Below are positions 7,423-16,616 of a stretch of DNA of 64,000 nt, in pieces. The DNA comes from Jiangella muralis (GTDB lineage Bacteria > Actinomycetota > Actinomycetes > Jiangellales > Jiangellaceae), in contig NZ_KQ434754.1 of NCBI RefSeq assembly GCF_001270745.1, forward strand, positions 170,322 to 234,321. The letters run 5' to 3'. Each line of letters opens with the position of its first letter. Within the stretch, counting starts at the first letter, position 1. Position numbers and translations under genes: made by a program. The notes below the pieces were generated by a model that did not search any database, was not told the origin of the DNA, and worked only from the letters and a program-made list of their open reading frames with translations.

Positions 7423-8385
7423 TTGGCGTCGACGCAGGTCAACGCGTCCGGGACGCTCGGTGATGACCGAGCGGCCCGGGCGCGCCGCATCAGCCGCCGG
7501 CGGGAGACGCGTGCGGCGCTGCTGTTCATCAGCCCGTGGATCGTCGGGTTCCTGATCTTCACGCTGTGGCCGATCATCTACAGCGGCTACCTGTCGCTGA
7601 CCGACTACGACGTGATCAACAGCCCGAACTTCGTCGGGCTGGAGAACTACGAGGAGCTGTTCCGCGACCCGAAGATCAGGACGGCGCTGTGGAACACGTT
7701 CATCTTCACGGTCATCCAAGTGCCGCTGTACTGCCTGGTGTCTCTGGCGCTCGCGCTGCTGCTGGACAAGGCCGGCCGGGCGGCGGGCTTCTTCCGCACG
7801 GCGTTCTTCCTGCCGAAGATGACGCCGCCGGTGGCCGTCGGGATCCTGCTCTTGCTGCTGTTCAACGGGCAGGACGGTCTGATCAACGGGGTGCTCGGCT
7901 GGTTCGGCATCGACGGGCCGGCGTGGACCACGGACCCGAACTGGGTGAAGCCCGGCCTGATCCTGATGAGCCTGTGGTCGGTAGGGTCGTCGGTGATCAT
8001 CCTGCTGGCGGCGCTGCGCAACGTGCCGCAGGAGCTCTACGACTCCGCGAAGGTCGACGGCGCCAGCTGGTGGCAGCAGACCCGGAAGATCACCGTCCCG
8101 ATGATCAGCGGCGCGCTGTTCTTCATCTTCATCGTCAACACCATCGCCGGGTTCCAGACCTTCACCGAGGCGTACACGGCGTTCTTCGGGTCGGGCAACA
8201 CGACCTACAGCAACGACGCGGCGCTGTTCTACGTGATCTACCTGTTCCGCCAGGCGTTCGAGTTCCTGAACATGGGCTATGCCTCGGCGATGGCCTGGCT
8301 GCTCTTCGTGATCATCATGATCTTCACCGCGATCCAGATCAAGGTCAGCCGGCGGTTCGTCTATTACGAAGGTGAGCAGCGATGA
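7423..8385 (+). CDS. ABC sugar transporter permease, MalF/UgpA type
   Basis: A 320-residue inner-membrane permease with six predicted membrane spans; the first (ALLFISPWIVGFLIF) begins near residue 31. The cytoplasmic EAA loop is seen as QELYDSAKVDGASWWQQTRK, which docks on the ATPase. The start is TTG at 7423, four bases after the binding-protein stop, with GAGGG upstream. The last four bases overlap the next permease (ATGA). Substrate is inferred from context as mannose- or hexosamine-containing oligosaccharide. Confidence 0.92.
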   Translation: MASTQVNASGTLGDDRAARARRISRRRETRAALLFISPWIVGFLIFTLWPIIYSGYLSLTDYDVINSPNFVGLENYEELFRDPKIRTALWNTFIFTVIQVPLYCLVSLALALLLDKAGRAAGFFRTAFFLPKMTPPVAVGILLLLLFNGQDGLINGVLGWFGIDGPAWTTDPNWVKPGLILMSLWSVGSSVIILLAALRNVPQELYDSAKVDGASWWQQTRKITVPMISGALFFIFIVNTIAGFQTFTEAYTAFFGSGNTTYSNDAALFYVIYLFRQAFEFLNMGYASAMAWLLFVIIMIFTAIQIKVSRRFVYYEGEQR

Positions 8386-9281
8386 CGGCAGACACGCGGC
8401 TCGACACCCCGGCGGAGCCCGAGACCGTCCCCAAGCCGCCCCGGCGCCGCCGCCGCATCACGCCGGTCAAGGCGCTGATCTGGACGGCGCTGATCCTGGC
8501 CACGCTGGTCTTCATCTACCCGTTCATCTGGCTGCTCAGCGCGTCGTTCAAGCCACGCGGCGAGGTCTTCGACAACAAGCTCATCCCGGAGACGTTCACC
8601 TTCCAGAACTACCTGGACGTGTGGCACGAGGCGCCGATGGCGCTGTGGCTGTGGAACACCGTCCTGGTGACGGTGCTGGCCGCGGTCACGGTCACCGTCA
8701 GCAGCGCGATGGTCGCGTGGGGGTTCTCGTACTTCCGGTTCCGCGGCCGCAACTTCCTGTTCGGCATCGTGCTGGCGACGATGATGCTGCCCGGCGCGGT
8801 GACGATGATCCCGCAGTTCCTGATCTGGAACAGCCTCGGCATGGTCGACACGCTCACGCCGCTGTGGGCGCAGAACCTGTTCGGCAGCGCGTTCTACATC
8901 TTCCTGCTCAGACAGTTCTTCCTCGGGCTGCCACGGGAGTTGTTCGACGCGGCCAAGATCGACGGCGCCAACAACTGGCGGATCTTCACCCGCATCGCCA
9001 TGCCGCTGTGCAAACCGGCGCTGATCATCACGCTGATCTTCGAGTTCCAGGCGGCATGGACGGACCTCATGCGGCCGCTGATCTACCTGCGCGACAGCGA
9101 CAACTTCACCGTCCCGCGTGGTCTGAAGGCGCTGCTGGACCAGTACGGCTTCGGCGGCGAGTGGCACTGGGAGATCGTGGTCACCGCGAGCGTCATCACG
9201 ACGATCCCGATGATCATCCTGTTCTTCCTCGGCCAGCGGCACTTCGTCCAGGGCATCGCGACGACCGGCAGCAAGGGGTGA
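8382..9281 (+). CDS. ABC sugar transporter permease, MalG/UgpE type
   Basis: A 299-residue permease, partner of the preceding MalF-type protein. After a basic N-terminus (KPPRRRRRITPVK) the first span starts near residue 32. The EAA loop reads RELFDAAKIDGANNWRIFTR. The C-terminal FFLGQRHFVQGIATTGSKG is the standard ending of MalG-type sugar permeases. Translation is coupled at both ends (ATGA with the upstream permease, GTGA with the GH2 gene). Confidence 0.92.
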   Translation: MTADTRLDTPAEPETVPKPPRRRRRITPVKALIWTALILATLVFIYPFIWLLSASFKPRGEVFDNKLIPETFTFQNYLDVWHEAPMALWLWNTVLVTVLAAVTVTVSSAMVAWGFSYFRFRGRNFLFGIVLATMMLPGAVTMIPQFLIWNSLGMVDTLTPLWAQNLFGSAFYIFLLRQFFLGLPRELFDAAKIDGANNWRIFTRIAMPLCKPALIITLIFEFQAAWTDLMRPLIYLRDSDNFTVPRGLKALLDQYGFGGEWHWEIVVTASVITTIPMIILFFLGQRHFVQGIATTGSKG

Positions 9282-11791
9282 CGACGGTCGACCTCGGCGG
9301 TTCGTGGTCGGTACGGGAGGCGCTCGGCGACACCTGGCAGTGGTTCGTGGACCAGCCGGTCACGGCGCGCAACAACGCCGGCGCCGTGGCCGGTGCGGCC
9401 GCGCTCGCGCCCGGGTGGCTGCCGGCCCGGGTGCCGGGCGCCGTGATCGGCGACCTGGTCCGGGCCGGCGAGCTGCCGTCCCCGTACGCGGGCCGCAACT
9501 CGCGGGCCGCGGAGTGGGTGAGCACGCGGTCGTGGGTGTACCGGCGGACGTTCGAGGTCGCACCGCTGCCGGACGGGTCGCGGGCGGCGCTGTGCTTCGA
9601 CGGCGTGGACCCGGGCGGGGCGGTGTACGTGGACGGCACGTTGGTCGGCCGGGTCGGCGGGCTGTACTGGGCCGCCCGGTTCGACGTGACGGCGCTGGTG
9701 GCGGACGGCGGCTCGCACCGGCTGGCGGTCGTCGTCGACCCGGCGCCGGTGACAGAGCCGCAGGTGGGCCGCACTGAGCGGGTCCGGGTGCACGCGCCTC
9801 GGATGGGCTACGGCTGGGACTTCTGCCCGCGGCTGGTGCACCAGGGCATCTGGCGCGGCGTCCGGCTGGAGATCGGCGTCGGGCAGCTGGAGGACGTGTC
9901 GGTGCGCCCGGCGGTGTCCCCACACCTGGCGGCCGCGACGGTGGAGGTGTCCGGCCGGGTGTCGGGGGCCGTGGCCGACGCCGTCATGGAGGTGCGGCTC
10001 GACGGCGAGGTGGTCGCGGCTGGGCCGTTGTCCGTCGGCGCGGACGGGTCGCTGACCGGGTCCGTCGTCGTGCCGGAGCCGGCGCTGTGGTGGCCGCAGG
10101 GGCTAGGCGACCAGCCGCTGTACGAGGTGGTCGTGCGGGCCGGCGACGCGGTGCGCCGGGTGGTCACCGGGTTCCGGCACGCCGTGCTGGCGCCGAACGC
10201 CGGTGCGTCGCTCGGCGCGCTGCCCTACACCGCGGTCGTCAACGGCCGGCGGGTCGAGCTGACCGGCTGGAACTGGGCGCCCGCCGACGCCCTGTACGGC
10301 GAGATCACCGACGCGAAGGTCGAGCACCTGGTCGAGCTGGCCCGCCGGACCGGGGCGCGGCTGCTGCGGGTGTGGGGCGGCGGGCTGATCGAGACGCCGT
10401 CGTTCTACGCCGCGTGCGACCGCGCCGGGCTGTTCGTCTGGCAGGAGTTCTCCCAGTCCAGCTCCGGGATGCAGAGCGCCCCGGCGGACGACCCGGCGTT
10501 CGTCGAGCACCTGCGGGCCGAGGCGGCCGCCGTCGTGCCGGGCCGCACGCAGCACCCGTCGCTGCTGCTGTGGGGTGGTGGCAACGAGCTGGAGGACGAC
10601 GTCGGCCTGCTGTCCGACGACCGCTCCCCCGCGCTGGCGGCGCTGCGCGACGAGGTCGCCCGGCTGGACCCGGGCCGGTCGTGGCTGCCGACGTCGCCGA
10701 CCGGGCCGCGCTTCCACTTCCGCGACGGCGGGCATGACGTGCACGGGCCGTGGGAGCACCAGGGGCTCACGGCGCATTACACGCTGTACAACGGCGGCAG
10801 CGCGCTGGCGCACACCGAGTTCGGCGTCGAGGGGATGGCGAACCGGCGGCTGTGGACCGCGCTGGTCCCGCCGGACGACCGCTGGCCAGTGGGCCGTGGC
10901 AACCCGGTCTACCGGCACCTCGGCGACTGGTGGAACAACGCGACGCTGGTTCAGGAGTGCTTCGGCGGGCGTCTCGGCACGCCCGGTGCGTTCCGCCGGG
11001 CTAGCCAGTTCCTGCAGGCCAGCGGGCTGGCGTACGCCGTGGAGGCGGACCGGCGGCGGTGGCCGCGGTCGAGCATCGTGCTGCCGTGGCAACTGGCGGA
11101 GTCGTACCCGAACGCCTGGTGTACGGCCGTCGTCGATCACGCCGGCGAACCGAAGCCGGCGTACCACGCGGTCGCCCGCGCGTACCGGGCCGAGCGGGTG
11201 ACGGCCCGGCTGGCGCGGCTCGCCTTCGGGCGTGAGCCGGTCGCCGTCGAGGCCTGGCTCTGGTCGTCGCCGGGACGCGCCGGCGGCGGCACCGTGACTG
11301 CCCGGCTGCTCGACGTCTCCGGCGTCGTCCTGGCCGAGGAACGCTGGCCGGTCGCGGACCCCGTCGACACGCCACGTCCGGCCGGCCGGCTGGTCGTCGA
11401 CGCCCCGCCGCCCGACACTCTCGTGCTCGCGGAGCTGATCTGGTCGGACGCCGACGGCCGGCTCGTCGACCGGGAGTGCCTGCCGCTGTCGACCGCGTCC
11501 GACCTCACCCCGCTGCTCGACCTCGAGCCCGCCACGATCTGGTTCCACGTGGAACGTCGGGGCGAATCGGTGGAGGTCGCGCACACCGCCGGACCTGCCG
11601 TCATCGGTCTGCAGCTCAGCGACGACCGGCCGCCGGAGTCGACCGGCTGGGCTCTCGTCGACGGCGATCCGCGGCCGCTGCTGCCCGGCGAGCGCCGCAC
11701 GTTCACCGTCGAGTGGCGGCACGACACCGGGCCGCGGCGGCTGCTGCTGGAGTCGTGGAACACCGAACCCGTCGTGCTGGAGGATGTATGA
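9278..11791 (+). CDS. Glycoside hydrolase family 2, beta-mannosidase-like
   Basis: An 837-residue GH2 enzyme of the beta-mannosidase branch, with N-terminal sugar-binding, immunoglobulin-like and TIM-barrel domains and a C-terminal beta domain. The acid/base is Glu437 in WGGGNE and the nucleophile Glu514 in HTEFGVEG. LRVWGGGLIETPSFYAACDR is a strong mannosidase-branch signature. There is no signal peptide, so it acts inside the cell on imported oligosaccharides, releasing non-reducing beta-mannose such as from Man-beta-1,4-GlcNAc or mannobiose. Start GTG at 9278 overlaps the permease stop. Substrate choice is inferred. Confidence 0.88.
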   Translation: MTTVDLGGSWSVREALGDTWQWFVDQPVTARNNAGAVAGAAALAPGWLPARVPGAVIGDLVRAGELPSPYAGRNSRAAEWVSTRSWVYRRTFEVAPLPDGSRAALCFDGVDPGGAVYVDGTLVGRVGGLYWAARFDVTALVADGGSHRLAVVVDPAPVTEPQVGRTERVRVHAPRMGYGWDFCPRLVHQGIWRGVRLEIGVGQLEDVSVRPAVSPHLAAATVEVSGRVSGAVADAVMEVRLDGEVVAAGPLSVGADGSLTGSVVVPEPALWWPQGLGDQPLYEVVVRAGDAVRRVVTGFRHAVLAPNAGASLGALPYTAVVNGRRVELTGWNWAPADALYGEITDAKVEHLVELARRTGARLLRVWGGGLIETPSFYAACDRAGLFVWQEFSQSSSGMQSAPADDPAFVEHLRAEAAAVVPGRTQHPSLLLWGGGNELEDDVGLLSDDRSPALAALRDEVARLDPGRSWLPTSPTGPRFHFRDGGHDVHGPWEHQGLTAHYTLYNGGSALAHTEFGVEGMANRRLWTALVPPDDRWPVGRGNPVYRHLGDWWNNATLVQECFGGRLGTPGAFRRASQFLQASGLAYAVEADRRRWPRSSIVLPWQLAESYPNAWCTAVVDHAGEPKPAYHAVARAYRAERVTARLARLAFGREPVAVEAWLWSSPGRAGGGTVTARLLDVSGVVLAEERWPVADPVDTPRPAGRLVVDAPPPDTLVLAELIWSDADGRLVDRECLPLSTASDLTPLLDLEPATIWFHVERRGESVEVAHTAGPAVIGLQLSDDRPPESTGWALVDGDPRPLLPGERRTFTVEWRHDTGPRRLLLESWNTEPVVLEDV

Positions 11792-13149
11792 CCTTCCGCT
11801 GCCCGCCGGACTTCCTGTGGGGCGCGGCCACCTCGGCCTACCAGATCGAGGGCAGCCTGGACGTGGACGGCCGGGGCGAGTCGGTCTGGGACGTCTTCGC
11901 CCGGCGGCCGGGCGCCATCGAGGGCGGCGGCGACGGCTCGCTGGCCAGCGACTCCTACCGCCGCTGGGCCGACGACGTCGAGCTGATCGCGTCGCTGAGC
12001 CTGAACGCCTACCGGTTCTCCGTCGGCTGGTCGCGCATCATGCCCGACGGCCGCGGCCGGGTCGAGCCGCGCGGGCTGGACCACTACGAGCGGCTCGTCG
12101 ACGCGCTGCTGGCCTGCGGCGTGACGCCGGTGCTCACGCTGAACCACTGGGACATGCCGCAGGCGCTGATGGCCGACGGCGGCTGGATCGCGCGGTCCTG
12201 CGTCGACGCGTTCGCCGAGTTCACGACGGCCGTCGCGGGTCGGCTGGCCGACCGCGTCGAGTGGTGGATCACGCAGAACGAGCCGTGGATCATCGCGCTG
12301 CTCGGCTACCAGCTCGGGCTGCACGCGCCGGGCGTCCGCGACCTCGGTGCGTCGGTCACGGCCGGGCACCACGTGCTGCTCGCACACGGCGCCGGTGCGG
12401 ACGTTCTGCGACAGCATCCGGGCACGCGCGTCGGCGCGGCACTCAGCCTGTTCCCGTGCGACCCCGCGACGCCGTCCGACGAGGACGCCGCGGCCGCCGT
12501 GGGCTCCGACGGCTACGTCAACCGCTGGTACCTCGACCCGCTGGCCGGCCGCGGCTACCCCACCGACATGCGCGAGCACTACGAGCGCGCGCTGGGCCGG
12601 GAGCTGAGCGAGATCCGCGACGGCGACGAGGACGCCATCGCCGGGCGCAGCGACTTCCTCGGCGTGAACTACTACACCCGCCGCGTGATGGCGGCCGCAC
12701 CGCCGGGGCCGTTCCCGTGGCGGGTCGTCGGGCCGTCCGGCGACGTCGCCCGCACCGACGAGGGCTGGGAGATCGCGCCGGACTCGTTCCGCGACCTGCT
12801 GCTCCGGCTGCACCGCGACTATCCGTTCCCGTTGGTCGTGACGGAGAACGGCGGCGTGTTCGGCGACGCGCCGCTGCACGACGGGCGGGTGCGCGACGTT
12901 CGCCGGCAGGCGTTCCTGCGCGCGCACATGCGGGCGATGGGCGAGGCGATGGCGGCCGGCGCCGACGTGCGCGGCTACCTGCACTGGTCGCTGCTGGACA
13001 ACTTCGAGTGGTCGCTGGGGTACAGGCCGCGGTTCGGGCTGGTGCACGTCGACTACCCGACCGGGCGCCGGACGGTGAAGGACTCCGGCCGGCTCTACGC
13101 CCGCATCGTCGCGGCCGGCGGGCTGGACGGCATCGAGGAGGACGCGTGA
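11788..13149 (+). CDS. Glycoside hydrolase family 1, beta-glycosidase
   Basis: A 453-residue GH1 TIM-barrel enzyme of normal length. The N-terminal FLWGAATSAYQIEG is the family signature; the acid/base is Glu165 in TQNEPW and the nucleophile Glu353 in VTENGG; the aglycone-side YLHWSLLDNFEWSLGY is intact. No signal peptide, so cytoplasmic. Beta-glucosidase, beta-galactosidase and beta-mannosidase activities all occur in the family, and the operon favours a beta-mannoside or mixed substrate. ATGA overlap with GH2 and GTGA overlap with the next gene. Confidence 0.92.
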   Translation: MTFRCPPDFLWGAATSAYQIEGSLDVDGRGESVWDVFARRPGAIEGGGDGSLASDSYRRWADDVELIASLSLNAYRFSVGWSRIMPDGRGRVEPRGLDHYERLVDALLACGVTPVLTLNHWDMPQALMADGGWIARSCVDAFAEFTTAVAGRLADRVEWWITQNEPWIIALLGYQLGLHAPGVRDLGASVTAGHHVLLAHGAGADVLRQHPGTRVGAALSLFPCDPATPSDEDAAAAVGSDGYVNRWYLDPLAGRGYPTDMREHYERALGRELSEIRDGDEDAIAGRSDFLGVNYYTRRVMAAAPPGPFPWRVVGPSGDVARTDEGWEIAPDSFRDLLLRLHRDYPFPLVVTENGGVFGDAPLHDGRVRDVRRQAFLRAHMRAMGEAMAAGADVRGYLHWSLLDNFEWSLGYRPRFGLVHVDYPTGRRTVKDSGRLYARIVAAGGLDGIEEDA

Positions 13150-14897
13150 CGCTGACCGTGGACGGGACCGTCGTGACCGGAGCCGGGTACCGGCTGGAGG
13201 TGCACCCCGAGCAGCCGCGGGCCGTGCTCCGCGACGCCGAGGGCCGGGTGTGGACCGAGCTGTCGCTGCTGGCGAGCATGGACGTCGTCGGCGGACGGGA
13301 CGAGTCGTACGACGTCGCGCCGGCCCGGATCGTCTCCCGGTCGGCGGACACGGTGGAGCTGGTGGTCGAGGCGGCGAGCGCGGTGTGGGGGCGCAAGGCC
13401 GTGCACGTGCGCTGCACCGACGGTGAGCTCGAGGTGTGGGCGACGGCGTCCGGCGGGCGGGAGCGCCTCCTCGGCGAGGTGACGCTGCTCGGCGGCCGCG
13501 CGGTCCTGCGCAGCGGCGCGGCCGGGACGTTCCGGTCCGCCATCCGGTTCGTGTCGCTGTTCAGCCCGGCGCCGACCGAGCCGGTACACGTCGTCCGTCC
13601 GTCGAGCGCGGCGTCGTCGCTGGGCGTCGTTGGCGACGCGGAGCCCGGCCGGCTGCACGGCATCTTCTCGCCGCCGCCGCTGTGCTGGGCGCTGGGTTCC
13701 CGCCCGGCCGACGGCGCGACAGACGTGCCGGACGGGCCCTGGTGGGGGCTGTCCGTCCGGGCGCCGGTCCACGAGCTGACGATGACCGCCGTCCGGTACG
13801 ACCCGCTCGACGGCGGCTTCCTGCTGCGGCTGGACTACGAGGGGCACACCGTCGCCGGCGACGAGGTCCGCACGCCGTCCGTCGTGCTGCGTCCGGCCGC
13901 GACGCCGTGGCAGGCGCTCGCCGACTACCGCGACGATCTGGTCGAGCGCGGCCTGGCGCCGTCGCCGCCTCTTGGGCCACGGCCGGACTGGTGGACAGCG
14001 CCGATCTTCTGCGGCTGGGGCGCCCAGTGCGCCCGCGCCGCTGCTGGTGCCGGCGTGCCGGCCGCGGACCTCGCCCGGCAGGAGGTGTACGACGACCTGC
14101 TCGGCCGGCTCGACGCGGCCGGGGTGCGGCCCGGCACCGTCGTCATCGACGACCGCTGGCAATCCGCCTACGGCACCGGTGGGGTCGACACCGCGCACTG
14201 GCCGGACCTGCGCGGCTGGATCGCCCGGCAGCACGCCGCCGGTCGCCGCGTGCTGCTGTGGTGGAAGGCATGGGACCCGGCCGGGCTGCCCGCGGACGAG
14301 TGCGTCACCGACCCGGCCGGTCGCCCGGTCGCCGTCGACGTGGCGAACCCGGCGTACCGCGCGCGGCTGGCCCGCATCGTCGCCGAGCTGCTCGGCCCGG
14401 ACGGCCTGGACGCCGACGGCTTCAAGGTCGACTTCACCCAGCGGGCGCCGTCCGGCGAGTCGCTGCGCGCCGCCGACGGCCCGTGGGGCATCGCCGCGCT
14501 GCACACGCTGCTGGCCACGATGACCGCCGCGGCGAAGGCGGCCAAGCCGGACGCGCTGGTCGTCACGCACACGCCGCACCCGTCGTTCGGCGACGTCACC
14601 GACATGGTCCGGCTCAACGACGTGCTCGAGCGGGACGTCGCCGGCGCTCCGGTGCCCGTCGTCGAGCAGCTGCGGTTCCGGCACGGTGTGGCGCGCGCTG
14701 CCCTGCCAGGGCACCCGATCGACACCGACCAGTGGCCGATGCCGGACCGCGCGTCGTGGCGCGCCTACGTCGAGGCGCAGGCCGGGCTGGGCGTGCCGGC
14801 GCTGTACTACGTGGAGTCGATCGACAACTCCGGCGAGGCCTTGACCACGGACGACCTCGCACTGGTCGCGCGCACGTGGGCGGAGTACCGCTCGTGA
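13146..14897 (+). CDS. Alpha-galactosidase-like glycoside hydrolase (GH36/GH31-like TIM barrel)
   Basis: A 583-residue protein with an N-terminal beta-sandwich and a TIM barrel from about residue 275. The retaining alpha-glycosidase motif is DGFKVDF, with Asp429 as likely nucleophile, and VVIDDRWQ and HTPHPSFGDVTDMVRLND complete the barrel face. It resembles clan-D alpha-galactosidases but not closely enough to name a substrate. No signal peptide. GTGA overlaps couple it to the GH1 gene and to the oxidoreductase that follows. Alpha-galactosyl or alpha-glucosyl side-chain removal is inferred. Confidence 0.7.
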   Translation: MTLTVDGTVVTGAGYRLEVHPEQPRAVLRDAEGRVWTELSLLASMDVVGGRDESYDVAPARIVSRSADTVELVVEAASAVWGRKAVHVRCTDGELEVWATASGGRERLLGEVTLLGGRAVLRSGAAGTFRSAIRFVSLFSPAPTEPVHVVRPSSAASSLGVVGDAEPGRLHGIFSPPPLCWALGSRPADGATDVPDGPWWGLSVRAPVHELTMTAVRYDPLDGGFLLRLDYEGHTVAGDEVRTPSVVLRPAATPWQALADYRDDLVERGLAPSPPLGPRPDWWTAPIFCGWGAQCARAAAGAGVPAADLARQEVYDDLLGRLDAAGVRPGTVVIDDRWQSAYGTGGVDTAHWPDLRGWIARQHAAGRRVLLWWKAWDPAGLPADECVTDPAGRPVAVDVANPAYRARLARIVAELLGPDGLDADGFKVDFTQRAPSGESLRAADGPWGIAALHTLLATMTAAAKAAKPDALVVTHTPHPSFGDVTDMVRLNDVLERDVAGAPVPVVEQLRFRHGVARAALPGHPIDTDQWPMPDRASWRAYVEAQAGLGVPALYYVESIDNSGEALTTDDLALVARTWAEYRS

Positions 14898-16408
14898 CCG
14901 ACGTCGTCGTCTACGGCGCCACGTCCGGCGGGGTGTGTGCGGCGGTTGCCGCGGCCCGGGCCGGCGCATCCGTCGTCCTGCTCGAACCGGGGCGGCACGT
15001 CGGCGGCATGACGTCGGGCGGGCTCGGCTACACCGACGTCGGCGACGTGCGGGTGGTCGGCGGGATGGCCGGCGAACTGCGCCGCGCGATCGCCGATTGG
15101 TACGGCGTACCTGGAGGGCACTACGCCGGGCCCGAGCCGCACGTCGCCGAGGCGATCTACCTGCGCTGGCTGGAGCAGGCCGGTGCCGACGTCCGCTTCG
15201 GCGCCGTTCTCGCGGCGGCGTCCACCGCGGACGGGGCGATCCGGTCGGTGACGCTCGCGGACGGGTCGAGCGTGGCCGCCGCCGTCTTCGTCGACGCGTC
15301 GTACGAGGGTGACCTGCTCGCCGCGGCGGGCGTGCCGTACGCCGTCGGGCGCGAGGACCGGTCGCTGTACGGCGAACGGTACGCCGGACGGCAGGAGCTG
15401 GTGCCCGGTATGCACACCGTCCCGCCGTGGATCTCCCCGTTCACGGACGACGGCGACCTGCTGCCGCAGCTGCACGACCGCCCGCTCGCTCCGGTCGGGA
15501 GCGGCGACGGCGGCGTCATGTCATACGGCTACCGGGTCTGCCTGACGCGGGCTGACTCGCGGGTGCCGTTCCACCGTCGCGACGGCTACGACGAGGCGCA
15601 CTGGGAGCTCGGCCGGCGCATCTTCGACCGGTGGCGCCGCGACGGGGTCGAGGTGCGGGCCGGCCGGCTGCTCGGCCTGGAACAGAACCTGCCGAACGGC
15701 AAGTGCGACGGGAACTCGCTCGGCCCGTTCTCGCTGAGCGTGCTGGACGGGTCGGCGTGGGCGTACCCGACAGCAGGCCCGGACGAGCGGGAGCGGATCC
15801 GGCGGCACCACCTGCACCACGCACAGGACTTCCTCTGGTTCCTGTCGCACGACCCGGCAGTGCCGTCGTCCGTCCGGTCGGAGCTCGCGGGCTGGGGCTA
15901 CGCCGCCGACGAGTTCGCCGACACCGGGCACCTGCCGCACCAGTTGTACGTCCGCGAGGCGCGCCGGATGCTCGGCGAGTACGTGCTGACCGAGCACGAC
16001 CTGCTGCCCGAGCCGCGGCCCCAGCACGACGTCGTCGCGATGGGCTCCTACCACGTCGACATTCGCGAGGTGCAGCGCACGTGGCGCTGGGTGGCCGAGC
16101 ACCCGAAGCCGGTCGGCATGGTGTTCACCGAGGGCTACCTGTCGGTGCCGGTGCGGCCGTACCCGATCCCGTACCGGGCCCTGGTGCCGCGGTACGCCGA
16201 CTGCACGAACCTGCTGGTCCCGGTCTGCCTGTCTGCGTCGCACGTGGCGTTCGCGTCGGTGCGGATGGAGGTGCAGTACCAGCTTCTCGGCCACGCCGCC
16301 GGGCTGGCCGCAGCCGACGCCGCACGGACCGGGCGGCCCGTCCAGCCCATCGACGTGGCCCGCCTGCAGGAGGCCCTGCACCACGGCGGTCAGGTGCTCG
16401 CCCCCTGA
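14894..16408 (+). CDS. FAD-dependent oxidoreductase (FAD_oxidored, PF12831-type)
   Basis: A 504-residue flavoprotein. The N-terminal VVVYGATSGGVCAAVAAARA is a variant dinucleotide-binding loop, followed by HVGGMTSGGLGYTD, the family's diagnostic segment. The C-terminal half contains the paired motif SYHVDIREVQRTW and the closing SASHVAFASVRMEVQYQLLGHAAGLAAA. Members often sit in polysaccharide loci but their reactions are mostly unknown. Here it ends the transporter/glycosidase operon, so oxidation of a released sugar or glycoside is a reasonable inference. GTG start overlaps the upstream stop. Confidence 0.75.
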   Translation: MTDVVVYGATSGGVCAAVAAARAGASVVLLEPGRHVGGMTSGGLGYTDVGDVRVVGGMAGELRRAIADWYGVPGGHYAGPEPHVAEAIYLRWLEQAGADVRFGAVLAAASTADGAIRSVTLADGSSVAAAVFVDASYEGDLLAAAGVPYAVGREDRSLYGERYAGRQELVPGMHTVPPWISPFTDDGDLLPQLHDRPLAPVGSGDGGVMSYGYRVCLTRADSRVPFHRRDGYDEAHWELGRRIFDRWRRDGVEVRAGRLLGLEQNLPNGKCDGNSLGPFSLSVLDGSAWAYPTAGPDERERIRRHHLHHAQDFLWFLSHDPAVPSSVRSELAGWGYAADEFADTGHLPHQLYVREARRMLGEYVLTEHDLLPEPRPQHDVVAMGSYHVDIREVQRTWRWVAEHPKPVGMVFTEGYLSVPVRPYPIPYRALVPRYADCTNLLVPVCLSASHVAFASVRMEVQYQLLGHAAGLAAADAARTGRPVQPIDVARLQEALHHGGQVLAP

Positions 16409-16545
16409 CCCGCGTTCCTGCAGGCGGGCCGCCGCGCTCTCATCGGCCGACGTGCCCTGGATGGCGCTCGCCGGCGCCTCTGATCGCGTCCACGGTGTTG
16501 TGTGTCACCTGATCGTTCCGGCGCCCCGCCGACGGCGCCCGTCCC

Positions 16546-16616
16546 GTTGATCTTGGAGTAACCGCGGAATCAACCGGACATATCGGACCAGACTCCGTCG
16601 TTACTCCAAGATCAAC
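16546..16616. repeat. 17-bp perfect inverted repeat between convergent operons
   Basis: Left arm GTTGATCTTGGAGTAAC (16546-16562) and right arm GTTACTCCAAGATCAAC (16600-16616) are exact reverse complements with a 37-bp loop. The right arm contains the stop codon of the GH84 gene (16612-16614). The position between convergent genes suits a bidirectional terminator, but there is no T-run and the loop is long. It may instead be a member of a dispersed repeat family. Bases 16409-16545 hold nothing else recognisable. Confidence 0.7.
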
